Source: Brevibacterium yomogidense (GTDB lineage Bacteria; Actinomycetota; Actinomycetes; Actinomycetales; Brevibacteriaceae). Taken from it: a DNA stretch of 64,000 bases. The notes beneath the pieces are model-generated. The model saw only the letters and a program-made list of their open reading frames with translations. It made no database searches and was not told where the DNA came from. The position numbers and the translations under genes were made by a program. Location: positions 462,187 through 526,186 of the forward strand of contig NZ_JABASY010000001.1 in assembly GCF_016107685.1 (NCBI RefSeq), given 5' to 3'. This document shows, piece after piece, positions 41,780 through 51,129 of this stretch. How positions within the stretch are numbered: position 1 is the first letter of the stretch; the number at the start of each line of letters is the position of its first letter.

Positions 41780-43387
41780 GTGGTCGACGACAACGACGAC
41801 GCGTCGGGTCATGCTGCGCCTGAACCGGAGGGTGTGTCGGATCCGCGTGGCTCGTCCGAACCTGCGGGGGAGCCCGGCCCTCCACGTCCACACGAAACGA
41901 CCGAGGGCTCCGACCCCCGCCGCCGCATCCCGCGCACGGACGCCCTCCTCGCCCTCCCGCAGGTCGCAGACGCCATCGCCTCCCTGGGGGAGGCCGTCGT
42001 CAAGGGGCTCATCCGAGCCACCCAGGACCGTGCCCGGACCGGCGCGATCACGCCCGAGGCCGTCGAGGCGGAGCTGCTCACCGCTCTGGGCACCGAGCGG
42101 GCCTCGTCCCTCACCCCGGTCCTCAACGCGACCGGCGTCCTCGTCCACACGAACCTGGGACGCGCGCCCCTGTCGGACGCGGCCCGGGACGCCGTCGTCG
42201 ATGCCGCGGGGTACACGGACCTCGAGTTCGACCTGGTCACCGGAACCCGCGCCCGCCGAGGTGCCGGTGCCCGCGCCGCCCTCCTCACCGCCTGCCCCGC
42301 GGCCGAGGACGCCCTGGTCGTCAACAACGGCGCCGCCGCGCTCATGCTCGCGACGACCGCGTTCGCGAAGGACTCCACTGTCCTCATCAGCCGGGGTGAG
42401 TTCGTGGAGATCGGCGCGGGCTTCCGCCTGTCCGACCTCATCGAATCCACCGGCGTGAGCCTCACGGAGGTGGGCACGACGAACCGGACCCACCTGGCCG
42501 ACTACGCCCGCGAGTTCGAGGCGGGCCCCGCTGCTGTCCTCAAGGTCCACCGGTCGAACTTCCGGATCGACGGCTTCACCGCGGAGGCGGACCTCACCGA
42601 ACTCGCGGATCTCTGCCACTCCCGCGGCGTCCCTCTCATCGTCGACCTGGGCAGCGGGCTCCTCGAACCGGAACCCCTCCTCCCCGAGGAGCCCGACGCG
42701 GCGACCGCGCTCGCCGCCGGCGCGGACGTCGTCATCGCGTCCGGCGACAAGCTGCTGGGCGGTCCTCAGGCGGGGATCCTGCTGGGCCGCGGGGACGTCA
42801 TCGCGATGCTGTCCCGCCACCCGATGGCCCGCGCCGTCCGTGCGGACAAGCTCACCCTCGCCGCACTCGAAGCCACCCTCACCACCGGCAACCCGCCCGT
42901 CCACCAGGCACTCCACGCGGATCCCGACGACCTGCGCGTGCGCACGGAGGAACTGGCCTACGCCGTCCGCAAGGGCGCGATGGACCGCCTCGACGTGGTC
43001 GCGCCGGTCGCCGCACTCGTCGTCCCGCACGTCGGCAGGGTGGGGGGCGGGGGCGGCACGGGTGTCGACCTCCCCGGCTGGGCGCTTGCCGTCCCCGACG
43101 AGGCCGCCCCGCTGCTGCGCGCCCGCACCCCCGCGGTCGTCGGCCGCATCCACGACGGCCGCTGCCTGGTCGACCTCCGTTGCATCCCACCCACCCAGGA
43201 CGAAGCCGTCGCCACCGCCGTCGTCGACGTCCTCACGGACCTCACCCGCCGCCGAGGCCCCCGCCCCACCGCAGGGCCCCACTCTGCCGCAGGCCCCCGC
43301 CCGTCCCCGGAGCCTCCACCTCAGACGTCGGGCGTCGACGAGGAGGGCACCGGGACCTCGACGACGGATCCGTCGGAGGAGCCGTGA
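41780..43387 (+). CDS. selA: SelA, L-seryl-tRNA(Sec) selenium transferase
   Basis: A 535-residue PLP enzyme converting Ser-tRNA(Sec) to Sec-tRNA(Sec) with selenophosphate. After an acidic N-terminal tail come RRIPRTDALLALP, LNATGVLVHTNLGRAPLS, NNGAAALMLATTAFA, FVEIGAGFRLSDL, EVGTTNRTHLADY, VHRSNFRI, VDLGSGLLEPEPLLPEEP and the PLP-Lys motif SGDKLLGGPQAG. The C-terminus has a Pro-rich tail. The start is set at GTG 41780 because AAGGAG lies five bases before it; GTG 41774 would overlap that site. The stop overlaps the selB start (GTGA). Confidence 0.96.
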   Translation: MVDDNDDASGHAAPEPEGVSDPRGSSEPAGEPGPPRPHETTEGSDPRRRIPRTDALLALPQVADAIASLGEAVVKGLIRATQDRARTGAITPEAVEAELLTALGTERASSLTPVLNATGVLVHTNLGRAPLSDAARDAVVDAAGYTDLEFDLVTGTRARRGAGARAALLTACPAAEDALVVNNGAAALMLATTAFAKDSTVLISRGEFVEIGAGFRLSDLIESTGVSLTEVGTTNRTHLADYAREFEAGPAAVLKVHRSNFRIDGFTAEADLTELADLCHSRGVPLIVDLGSGLLEPEPLLPEEPDAATALAAGADVVIASGDKLLGGPQAGILLGRGDVIAMLSRHPMARAVRADKLTLAALEATLTTGNPPVHQALHADPDDLRVRTEELAYAVRKGAMDRLDVVAPVAALVVPHVGRVGGGGGTGVDLPGWALAVPDEAAPLLRARTPAVVGRIHDGRCLVDLRCIPPTQDEAVATAVVDVLTDLTRRRGPRPTAGPHSAAGPRPSPEPPPQTSGVDEEGTGTSTTDPSEEP

Positions 43388-45405
43388 CCGGAGCGTTCGT
43401 CGTCGCGACGGCCGGACATGTCGACCATGGCAAATCGACGCTGGTGAGAGCGCTGACGGGGACGGAACCGGACCGGTGGGACGAGGAGCGGCGGCGCGGC
43501 CTCACGATCGATCTGGGTTTCGCGTGGACGACGCTGCCGAGCGGCCGCGAGGTGTCCTTCGTCGACGTGCCGGGGCACGAACGGTTCCTCGGCAACATGC
43601 TCGCCGGTGTGGGCCCCGCCCCGATCGTCCTCTTCGTCGTCGCCGCGGACGAAGGGTGGATGCCGCAGTCGGACGACCACCGCGACGCGATCGCGGCACT
43701 GGGGATCCGGCGCGGCCTGCTGGTCGTCACGCGCGCGGACCTGGCGCCGGAAGCCGTGCCGCAGGTGATCGCCCGCGCTCGCACGGAACTCGCGGTGACC
43801 GGCCTGGCCGACGCACCCGCGGTCGCGGTCTCCGGCGTGACGGGGGAGGGCCTGGATGCGCTGAGGTCCGGTCTCGACGACGTCCTCGCCGCCGCGCCAC
43901 CCCCGGAGCCCCATGCGCGCATCCGTCTGTGGATCGACCGCGGTTTCACGATCTCCGGGGCCGGTGCGGTGGTGACCGGGACGCTGGGCGCGGGCACGCT
44001 GCGGACGGATGACACGCTGGTCGTGGTGGGCGAGCGGGGCGCGCAGGACGTGACGGTGCGTGGTCTGCAGAGCCACGACGCTGCCGCAGACGTCCTCACA
44101 CCGGTGACGCGGGCCGCGGTGAATCTGCGCGGGATCGCCGCGGATTCCCTGAGCCGCGGCGACGTCCTCCTCACCCCGGGAGCCTGGACGCTCACCGACA
44201 CCGTCGACGTCCGCGGGCTCACCGGCGAGCCCCTCGATGCGGCGCCGCAGGAGCTCACGGTGCACGTGGGGACCGCGGCGATTCCCGCGCGGGTGCGGCC
44301 GCTGGGCGTCCGCCACGCCCGCCTCACGCTGACCCGCGCGCTGCCACTCACGCTGGGCGACCGGATGCTGCTGCGCTCGCCCGGCAGCCGCGCGGTCTTC
44401 GCGGGCGTGCAGGTGCTCGACGTGGACCCGCCCGCGCTCACCCGCCGGGGCGACGGCCGACGCCGCGGCGAGGCGCTCGCCCACATGAGTCCGGGCGGCG
44501 ACGTGCTCACGGAAGTCCGCCGCCGAGGTGCCGTGCCGGTTCCCGTCCTCACCTCCCTGGGCCTGCCGGTGCCGGAGGGAAGCGGGACCCCGAACGGCGG
44601 GACGCCTGCAGGTGCGGGCACGGACGGAGTTGCCCGGGCGAGTGCTGGTTCGACTGGGGCAGCGCCGGCTGGTGATAGCGCGGACGCTGCGGCTCCGGAC
44701 GACGGTCTCCCCGCTGGTGTCGTCCGCGTGCGCGACCTGCTCGTCGACGACGAGCGCCTCACCGCCTGGGCGAAGGCACTCACGGAGATGGTCGCCGCAG
44801 AGCTCGCCGCGGACCCGCTCTCGCCCGGACTCACGGGCAAGGCAGCAGTCGACCGCCTGGGCCTGCCGGAGCTGACCGGCCCGGGAGGGGACGGGCAGCA
44901 GGCGGCGCGGGCGACCTCGGCGCTCTTGAGCGCGATCGTGCGAGAAGCGGGTCTCGTCGTTGAGGACGGGCGGATCCGGTCGGCGGTCGCGGTGCGGAGT
45001 ATGGGCGCGGCCGAACCAGCGGTCCGCGCACTGGAGGAGGAGTGGGGCCGGACGCCGTTCCGCGCGCCGGAAGCCCGCGAGCTGGAACGGCTGAAGCTTG
45101 GGGCGCGGGAGATCGCAGCGGCGGAGAAGCAGGGAAGGCTCATCCGGTTGGGTGGACTGGACGCCCGCGGCGGGGCAGGTGTGCACGGCGGCACAGCGGG
45201 TCAGGGTGGCAGTGTCGTGCTGGGCCCGGGTGCTCCCGCGCAGGCGATGCGTGTGCTGTCCGGGCTGACGCAGCCGTTCACGACGAGCGAGGCGAGGAGG
45301 GCGCTCGACACGACACGGCGGACCGTCATCCCGCTGCTCGAGCATCTCGATGCGCGCGGCTGGACCAGGCGACTGGACGCGGGCCACCGTGAGATCGTGC
45401 GATAG
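43384..45405 (+). CDS. selB: SelB, selenocysteine-specific elongation factor
   Basis: A 673-residue GTPase delivering Sec-tRNA(Sec) to the ribosome at the SECIS. G1 is GHVDHGKST (residues about 10-18), G3 is DVPGHERF, and the G4 region is VTRADLA. EF-Tu-like beta-barrel domains follow (SGAGAVVTGTLGAGTL). C-terminal winged helices (about 400-673) bind the SECIS hairpin. Between about 405 and 450 is a Gly/Ala/Thr-rich insertion that lengthens the linker. GTG start, coupled to selA. The only client seen is fdhA. Confidence 0.95.
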   Translation: MTGAFVVATAGHVDHGKSTLVRALTGTEPDRWDEERRRGLTIDLGFAWTTLPSGREVSFVDVPGHERFLGNMLAGVGPAPIVLFVVAADEGWMPQSDDHRDAIAALGIRRGLLVVTRADLAPEAVPQVIARARTELAVTGLADAPAVAVSGVTGEGLDALRSGLDDVLAAAPPPEPHARIRLWIDRGFTISGAGAVVTGTLGAGTLRTDDTLVVVGERGAQDVTVRGLQSHDAAADVLTPVTRAAVNLRGIAADSLSRGDVLLTPGAWTLTDTVDVRGLTGEPLDAAPQELTVHVGTAAIPARVRPLGVRHARLTLTRALPLTLGDRMLLRSPGSRAVFAGVQVLDVDPPALTRRGDGRRRGEALAHMSPGGDVLTEVRRRGAVPVPVLTSLGLPVPEGSGTPNGGTPAGAGTDGVARASAGSTGAAPAGDSADAAAPDDGLPAGVVRVRDLLVDDERLTAWAKALTEMVAAELAADPLSPGLTGKAAVDRLGLPELTGPGGDGQQAARATSALLSAIVREAGLVVEDGRIRSAVAVRSMGAAEPAVRALEEEWGRTPFRAPEARELERLKLGAREIAAAEKQGRLIRLGGLDARGGAGVHGGTAGQGGSVVLGPGAPAQAMRVLSGLTQPFTTSEARRALDTTRRTVIPLLEHLDARGWTRRLDAGHREIVR

Positions 45406-45591
45406 GCCCGTCGTAGCTGGTGGATCCATGTGAGGGGTGTGTCGCGCCGCTCACACGCCGCGGGACAGTCGCTGGTCAGGAGGCTGCGACCCGCGGCCGC
45501 TATCAGTGTGTCGCCAGCTTGGAGCCCGCACCTTCAGTCTCCACCGATCTGGACCCGCGAAGATGTGAGGACCAGGAACACGGGAGGCGCA

Positions 45592-46878
45592 GTGGCTGAA
45601 GACGAGCACGAGTCCCAGGATTCGAGGACACACATCCACCCTCGAGGAGGACAGACGGTTCGACCGCGCACGACGGACGGCTTCTCCGCCAGCGGGTCGA
45701 GTGCTCACAGCGACCCCACGCCGTCGACCGTGCAGACGCTTCCACTGATCACGGAGGAGCTTGCGGGTGCCTCCGTCTATGACAGCGGCCCGCAACCGGC
45801 CACGACCTCAGGCTCTGGCCGCATCACCTCGACGCCACCGGGTGACGAGTCGCGCTATGTCGCGCAGACCGCGGTACATCACGACGCGGGGGCTCATGCG
45901 CGCTATGTCGCGCACACCGCTGTGCGCGACGAGGCGGACAACCAGGCGGGCGCCAGTGGGCGTGGTGAGACGCGCGACGACGCGGATGCGGAGAAGGACA
46001 AGAAGTCCGGCGGGATCTCGGCCACCCAACTCATGGCGGGTGCGGGGGCGGCAGCGACGTCCTCCGTCATCGGTGGGCAGCTGGGCGTCGCCGGAACGGT
46101 CGTGGGCGCGGGTGTCGCCAGTATCGTCACCGCGCTGGCCGTGACCCTCTACAGCCGGAGCCTCGACAAGGGCAAGGAGAAGATCAAGCAGGTCGGCGCG
46201 AAGCTCGCGACCGCGGACGGCGCAAAAGCCGCCGCCGGGAGAGCTGTGCCTCAGAGTGGCGAACGGCAGGACCGGAAGCAGCTGGATCGAAAGCAGCAGG
46301 GGAGCCAGCCGCAGGATCGAAAGCAGCAGGACGACGAGGAACCGAAGACGTGGCTGCAGAAGCTGCGTCGCAAGCGTGTCCTCTACCCCGTGGCCATCGG
46401 CGGGGCGACGTTCGTGATCGGGATCGGGGCAGTCGTCGTCGCCGAATCGTTCACGGACGTCGACATCTCTCCCGGTACGTCGCAGATCTCCCGGTCGGTC
46501 TCCGGGGGCTCTGACGGGAGCGAGGACTCGTCGGGCTCGGGCGACACCGGCAGAGGATCGGGATCACCGGCGGGTGGCACCGGGCAGCAGGGCACAGACG
46601 GAGGGCAGGGCACCTCGGGCGACGGCTCATCGGCAGACGACGGCTCCGGTGACGGCACAGACAGCGAGGTCCCCGGGCAGGGTTCCGAGCAGGACGGCTC
46701 GTCGGACAGCGGTGGTGCTGACGGATCGGGCAGCGGCTCCGACTCGCAGAGCGGGACAGGCTCCCAGGACGGAACCGGCTCGCAGGGCGGCTCCGGCTCC
46801 CAGAGCGGCTCGGGCTCTCAGGGAGGATCAGGCTCCCAGGGTGGCGCAGGCTCGGAGGGTGCCGGCAGCGACGGCTGA
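45592..46878 (+). CDS. hypothetical membrane protein with Gly/Ser-rich C-terminal tail
   Basis: A 428-residue protein not assigned to a known family. The order is a hydrophilic N-terminal region (1-150) with a short repeat (ESRYVAQTAVHHDAGA then HARYVAHTAVRDEADN), a Gly/Ala-rich hydrophobic stretch (GISATQLMAGAG to IVTALAVTLYS), and a basic Gln/Arg/Lys segment with repeated DRKQ. Next is a second membrane helix (VLYPVAIGGATFVIGIGAVVV), then about 115 residues almost purely Gly, Ser, Asp, Gln and Thr. The low-complexity tail may be extracytoplasmic. GGGAGGCGCA precedes GTG 45592. It follows selB by 186 bases; a selenium link is not indicated. Confidence 0.7.
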   Translation: MAEDEHESQDSRTHIHPRGGQTVRPRTTDGFSASGSSAHSDPTPSTVQTLPLITEELAGASVYDSGPQPATTSGSGRITSTPPGDESRYVAQTAVHHDAGAHARYVAHTAVRDEADNQAGASGRGETRDDADAEKDKKSGGISATQLMAGAGAAATSSVIGGQLGVAGTVVGAGVASIVTALAVTLYSRSLDKGKEKIKQVGAKLATADGAKAAAGRAVPQSGERQDRKQLDRKQQGSQPQDRKQQDDEEPKTWLQKLRRKRVLYPVAIGGATFVIGIGAVVVAESFTDVDISPGTSQISRSVSGGSDGSEDSSGSGDTGRGSGSPAGGTGQQGTDGGQGTSGDGSSADDGSGDGTDSEVPGQGSEQDGSSDSGGADGSGSGSDSQSGTGSQDGTGSQGGSGSQSGSGSQGGSGSQGGAGSEGAGSDG

Positions 46879-46947
46879 ATCGGTCGTCGCCGGCACACCC
46901 TCGCTTCTTCGCTTGACGGAACACTTCCCAGTGCTACCGTTCATGAC

Positions 46948-47193
46948 ATGGTGGCTTGTCGGATCTTGGGGCATCGTCTTCGCTTCCGCTCGCAGGGGCG
47001 CACGATGACGTGGGACTGCACGCGGGGCTGCGGGGCGGGTGGCAGCAAGACCTACCCCACGGCCGAGGCCGCAGCTCGGTACGCCCACGCCCTCAGCGAC
47101 GAGGGTCGGGAGTCCCTGGGTCGTCGAGCCCCTCTCATCGGTCTGCTGCCGTTGCGCCTGTGGCGGATGGCGAAGGACCGTCGGCGCCCTTAG
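46948..47193 (+). CDS. small conserved actinobacterial protein, function unknown
   Basis: An 81-residue basic protein. The N-terminal ILGHRLRFRSQGRTMTWDCTRGCGAGGSKTYPTAEAAARYA contains a two-Cys motif CTRGC that could bind metal. The C-terminus is hydrophobic-basic (LIGLLPLRLWRMAKDRRRP). I recall similar short proteins in many actinobacteria but know of no function. It lies 19 bases upstream of the MFS gene and is likely co-transcribed with it. Confidence 0.7.
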   Translation: MVACRILGHRLRFRSQGRTMTWDCTRGCGAGGSKTYPTAEAAARYAHALSDEGRESLGRRAPLIGLLPLRLWRMAKDRRRP

Positions 47194-47211
47194 GGCTGTA
47201 CGGGAGGTCGG

Positions 47212-48714
47212 ATGATGACGAAACGCGAACTCGGCACGATCACGACGCAGGTGCCGGCACGGCTCGACAGACTGCCCTGGTCCCGCTTCCACTGGCGCGT
47301 CGTCATCGGCCTGGGGGCGGTGTGGATCCTCGACGGCCTCGAAGTCACGATCGTCGGCAGTGTCGCGGCCCGGCTGACGGAGGACGGCAGCGGCATCGAC
47401 ATCGGTGCGGCTCAGATCGGCATCGCCGCGGCGGTCTACATCCTGGGCGCCTGTCTGGGGGCGCTGGTGTTCGGTCAGCTGACCGACCGCTTCGGCCGCA
47501 AGAAGCTCTTCATCCTCACCCTGGGCGTGTACGTGCTCGCGACGGTCGCGACCGCGTTCTCCTTCTCCCCGTGGTACTTCTATCTGGCCCGCTTCGTCAC
47601 GGGCGCAGGAGTGGGCGGTGAGTACGCGGCGATCAACTCCGCGATCGACGAACTCATCCCCGCTCGTGTGCGCGGCCGCGTCGACCTCATCATCAACGGC
47701 TCCTACTGGCTGGGTGCCGCCCTGGGGTCGGCGCTCGCGATCGTCCTGGGGTCGGCGCTCGCGATCGTCCTGCTGAACGAGAACATCTTCGCGAAGGACA
47801 TCGGCTGGCGGTGGGCGTTCGGGATCGGCGCCGTGCTCGGCCTGCTGATCTTCGTCGTCCGCCGGCATGTGCCGGAGAGCCCGCGGTGGCTGTTCATCCA
47901 CGGTCGGGAGGACGAGGCGGAATCCATCATCGATTCGATCGAGCGCGAGGTCGAGGAGGCATTCGGGGCGGAAGCGCTCGAGGCGGTCGACGAATCGGAC
48001 GAGCTGACGATCCACCAGCGGCACACGATCCCCTTCTCGGAGATCGCGAAGGTCGCCTTCACCCAGTATCCGAAGAGGGCTGTCCTGTGCCTGGCGCTGT
48101 TCGTGGGTCAGGCCTTCCTCTACAACGGCATCACGTTCAACCTGGGCACGCTCATGAGCACCTACTTCGACGTGGCATCGAACATCGTGCCCGTCTTCCT
48201 GGTGTTCTGGGCCATCTCGAACTTCCTGGGGCCGGTGACCCTGGGCCGCCTGTTCGACACGGTCGGACGCAAGCCGATGATCAGCTTGAGCTACATCGGT
48301 TCGGCCGCCGTCGCCGTCGCGCTCGCGTTCATCCTGCTGGGCAGCGACAACGAGTGGCTCTTCCTCATCGTGCTCATGGTCTGCTTCTTCCTCGCCTCTT
48401 CCGGCGCGAGTGCGGCGTACCTGACCGTGAGCGAGATCTTCCCGATGGAGACCCGCGCGCTCGCGATCGCGTTCTTCTACGCGATCGGCACCGGACTGGG
48501 CGGGATCATCGGCCCGCTCATGTTCGGCCGGTTCATCGAGTCCGGCGACACAGGGCTGGTCGCGACCGGCTTCTTCATCAGCGCGGCGGTGATGGCGCTC
48601 GCCGGTGTGGCGGAGATCTTCCTGGGGGTGAAGGCCGAGCAGGAGAATCTCGAGGACATCGCCGAACCGCTCACGGCCGGCGACGACGACAGTGACCCGG
48701 ACGAATCCCGATGA
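47212..48714 (+). CDS. MFS transporter (metabolite:H+ symporter / sugar-porter type)
   Basis: A 500-residue carrier with about 12 helices and classic MFS loops: QLTDRFGRKKLF (A motif, loop 2-3), RFVTGAGVGGEYAAINSAIDELIP, VPESPRWLF (end of helix 6) and FDTVGRKPMI. These place it with sugar-porter or aromatic/dicarboxylate:H+ symporters; substrate unknown. A 24-base tandem duplication adds eight residues (GSALAIVL twice) inside helix 5. Start: ATG 47212 or the adjacent ATG 47215, with GGGAGG… style site GGAGGTCGG upstream. Confidence 0.9.
   Translation: MMTKRELGTITTQVPARLDRLPWSRFHWRVVIGLGAVWILDGLEVTIVGSVAARLTEDGSGIDIGAAQIGIAAAVYILGACLGALVFGQLTDRFGRKKLFILTLGVYVLATVATAFSFSPWYFYLARFVTGAGVGGEYAAINSAIDELIPARVRGRVDLIINGSYWLGAALGSALAIVLGSALAIVLLNENIFAKDIGWRWAFGIGAVLGLLIFVVRRHVPESPRWLFIHGREDEAESIIDSIEREVEEAFGAEALEAVDESDELTIHQRHTIPFSEIAKVAFTQYPKRAVLCLALFVGQAFLYNGITFNLGTLMSTYFDVASNIVPVFLVFWAISNFLGPVTLGRLFDTVGRKPMISLSYIGSAAVAVALAFILLGSDNEWLFLIVLMVCFFLASSGASAAYLTVSEIFPMETRALAIAFFYAIGTGLGGIIGPLMFGRFIESGDTGLVATGFFISAAVMALAGVAEIFLGVKAEQENLEDIAEPLTAGDDDSDPDESR
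47722..47769 (+). repeat. 24-bp tandem duplication inside the MFS gene
   Basis: Identical units 47722-47745 and 47746-47769, in frame, doubling the octapeptide GSALAIVL in a transmembrane helix. Confidence 0.9.
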
Positions 48715-48752
48715 GCAGTCGTCTTCGTGCCCGGTGCCGCAGCTGAGGACCC

Positions 48753-48770
48753 CCGCCGAGGCGTCGGCGG
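48753..48770. terminator. hairpin between convergent MFS and ABC ATPase genes
   Basis: A 7-bp stem CCGCCGA/TCGGCGG with loop GGCG, in the 78-base gap between convergent genes. Confidence 0.5.
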
Positions 48771-48792
48771 AGCAGTCCGGCCGCTGTGCCGG

Positions 48793-49635
48793 TCAGTGCG
48801 TGAGGAGGTCACTCCCGACCGCCGTGCGGCGCCGGTCGGTCCGCGCGCTCCAGCGTCCGTCCTCGTGGCGGACCGCGATCGGGTGGTCGAAGACGGCGGT
48901 GACGTTCTTCGTTGTCAGCACGTCGTGGGCAGGGCCATGGGCAAGAGGCGCGCCGTCGCGCAGGAGGAGTGCGTGCGTGACGGAGGTGGGGATCTCCTCG
49001 AGGTGATGCGTGACGAGCACGGTCGTGAGCTCGGGGTGCTCCGCGGGGAGGATCTCCAGTGTCTCCATGAGCTGCTCGCGCGCGGCGACGTCCAGCCCTG
49101 TCGCCGGTTCGTCGAGCAGGAGCAGTTCCGGATCGGCCAGCAGCGCCCGCGCGATGAGGGTGCGGCCGCGCTCGCCCTGCGACAGGGTGGGCCACGGGGC
49201 GTCGATCCGGTCGGCCAGGCCGAAGCGTGCGAGGAGGCCCAGCGCCCGGTCCCGCTGTTCTGCGGTGGGCTCCCACCGCAGCATGGTCTCGACGGTGCCG
49301 GTGAGACCGGTGAGTGCGACGTGGAGGGCGGTGAGCTTCGATCGCAGGGGGTGGCGCGGGTTCACGTGTCCGATCCGCTCGCGCAGTGCGCGCAGCTCCA
49401 CGCGGCCCACCCGGTGCCCCAGAACGTCGACGGTCCCGCTCGTGGGGTGCCCCATCCCGCCGGCCAGGCTGAGGATCGTGCTCTTCCCCGCGCCGTTGGG
49501 GCCCAGCATGACCCAGTGCTCGCCGCGCCCCACGGTGAAGGACACGTCGGGCAGGATCATGGTGGATCCTCGGCGGAACGTCACCTCGGTGAAGTCCAGG
49601 GCGGGTGAGGCGAATGCGGTGCGGGTCGTGGTCAT
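48793..49635 (-). CDS. ABC transporter ATP-binding protein
   Basis: A 280-residue ATPase with Walker A GPNGAGKST, Q-loop region RIGHVNPRH (no clear Gln), signature LSQGERGRT, Walker B LLLLDEPATGLD and switch His VTHH. The signature LSQGERGR resembles the ModF/iron-siderophore-like branch of soluble ABC proteins. No permease or binding protein is adjacent, so it may partner with a distant permease or act as a soluble ABC protein. The start at 49635 has AAGGGA upstream; a longer frame to 49878 is low in similarity. Confidence 0.87.
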   Translation of the reverse strand: MTTTRTAFASPALDFTEVTFRRGSTMILPDVSFTVGRGEHWVMLGPNGAGKSTILSLAGGMGHPTSGTVDVLGHRVGRVELRALRERIGHVNPRHPLRSKLTALHVALTGLTGTVETMLRWEPTAEQRDRALGLLARFGLADRIDAPWPTLSQGERGRTLIARALLADPELLLLDEPATGLDVAAREQLMETLEILPAEHPELTTVLVTHHLEEIPTSVTHALLLRDGAPLAHGPAHDVLTTKNVTAVFDHPIAVRHEDGRWSARTDRRRTAVGSDLLTH

Positions 49636-49762
49636 GGGGTCCCTTGGTCGTGGGTCTGCGGAGGTCGTGCGGTTCAGAGCGGTCTGACTCATTCTGTCCG
49701 TCCCGCCCCGCTCATGCGGCCCGGTCCGGCTCATGGCGTCCCGCCCCTCCATCCAGTCCGGC

Positions 49763-51076
49763 TCATGCGGTTGCGGACGGGGGTTCCCGAAGCCCGGCGA
49801 GTGCCACCCATGCGATCGCCGGGAGGGCGATGAGGGGCAGGAGTGCGTACTCGAGGCCCACCCGGTCGCCCAGTGCACCGATCACAGGTGCCGCGAGCCC
49901 ACCGACGGAGACCGCAAGGCCCAGTGTGACACCGCTGGCGGTGCCCATGTGTCTGGGGAGGTAGTCCTGGCCCAGGCTCACGTGTAGCGAGAACGGGACG
50001 TAGAGCACGATCGAGGCGAGGGCGACGAAGAGGTAGGCGACGGGCCCGGGGATGAGGAGCATCCCCGCGATGACGGGCACTGCGAGGACATATGCCCAGC
50101 GGAGGATGGTGGTGCGCGGCCACCGGCGGGCCAGGTGGCCTCCGATCGCGGTGCCGAACGCCCCGCCGATGTAGAAGACGAACAGGGAGGCGCTGGCAAG
50201 CGCGTCGCCCACGCCCCGGTACTGGCTCATGAAGAGCACGATGAACGAGCCGATGCTCACGAACACGATCGACCGGCAGATGATCGCCACGGACATGCGG
50301 GAGAAGGCGCCCCAGTCGTCGCGTCCCCGACTGCTTCCGCGTGACGTTCCCGCGGTGAGGGGTGCGGGAGTGTGGACGCGGCGGATGAGAGCGACCGCTG
50401 CGAGGCCGGTGACGGCGGGGATCGCCAGGAGCGGAGCGACGCGCAGTCCGAACAGGGCGACCGTCGCGCCGACGACCAGTGGAGCGCACGCGAAGCCGAT
50501 GTTGCCGCCCAGGGAGAACCACGCCATGAGGACGTGGTCGTCGCGCCCGATCTCGCGGGCGCGGCTGGCGGCCGCCGGGTGGAACGCGGCGACACCGGCC
50601 CCGGAGACGGCGGCGACGGCCGCGGTGACCCAGAACGAGGTGACGAGGCCGATCGAGGCGATCCCCGCCCCCGCGATGATGATGCTCACCGGGATGAGCC
50701 ATCGCATCCGCCACCGGTCTCCGAGCGCACCGAAGAGGGGCTGGATGATCGACGAGGAGAGGGAGAATGCGAGCACGATGCCGGCGGCCGCGGCGTACGT
50801 GTACCCGCGCTCGAGGACGAGGAACGGCACGAGTGCGGCGATCGCACCCTGGTAGAAGTCCACCGTCGCGTGGGAGTACGCGAGCAGACGCGCGGCATGG
50901 CGGGCACCGCGCGGAGCGACTGACGTGCTTGGCGCCGAAGAGCGAGCGGGCGCCGCCGCAGAAGCCTCAGGCGGCGCGGACTTCCCAGCCTGCGCGGAGG
51001 CGCCAGCGTGCACGCGGGCCCCGGACGGATCGGACGGATCGGACGGGTCGGACGGGTCGGACGGGTCGGACGACAT
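49763..51076 (-). CDS. MFS efflux transporter, fosmidomycin-resistance-like
   Basis: A 437-residue 12-helix MFS protein. Motifs HATVDFYQGAIAALVPFLVLERGYTYAAAAG and GALGDRWRMRWL resemble the Fsr branch of efflux carriers. The cytosolic N-terminus (about 1-55) opens with tandem Ser-Asp-Pro triplets encoded by a 9-bp DNA repeat, then an Ala/Ser-rich stretch. An AraC-type regulator is divergent 53 bases away and is the natural candidate controller. ATG 51076 has CTGGAG close upstream. The substrate is unknown. Confidence 0.88.
   Translation of the reverse strand: MSSDPSDPSDPSDPSDPSGARVHAGASAQAGKSAPPEASAAAPARSSAPSTSVAPRGARHAARLLAYSHATVDFYQGAIAALVPFLVLERGYTYAAAAGIVLAFSLSSSIIQPLFGALGDRWRMRWLIPVSIIIAGAGIASIGLVTSFWVTAAVAAVSGAGVAAFHPAAASRAREIGRDDHVLMAWFSLGGNIGFACAPLVVGATVALFGLRVAPLLAIPAVTGLAAVALIRRVHTPAPLTAGTSRGSSRGRDDWGAFSRMSVAIICRSIVFVSIGSFIVLFMSQYRGVGDALASASLFVFYIGGAFGTAIGGHLARRWPRTTILRWAYVLAVPVIAGMLLIPGPVAYLFVALASIVLYVPFSLHVSLGQDYLPRHMGTASGVTLGLAVSVGGLAAPVIGALGDRVGLEYALLPLIALPAIAWVALAGLREPPSATA
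51022..51072. repeat. 9-bp tandem repeat coding Ser-Asp-Pro at the MFS N-terminus
   Basis: About 5.7 units of CGGACGG(A/G)T at 51022-51072, starting one codon after the ATG on the minus strand. Unit length is a multiple of three, so copy changes alter protein length without frameshift. Confidence 0.9.
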
Positions 51077-51129
51077 GTCTCCAGCCTGTCGGAGTTCTGC
51101 GCGGCGGACTCCCACTAGACTGCCACGTG

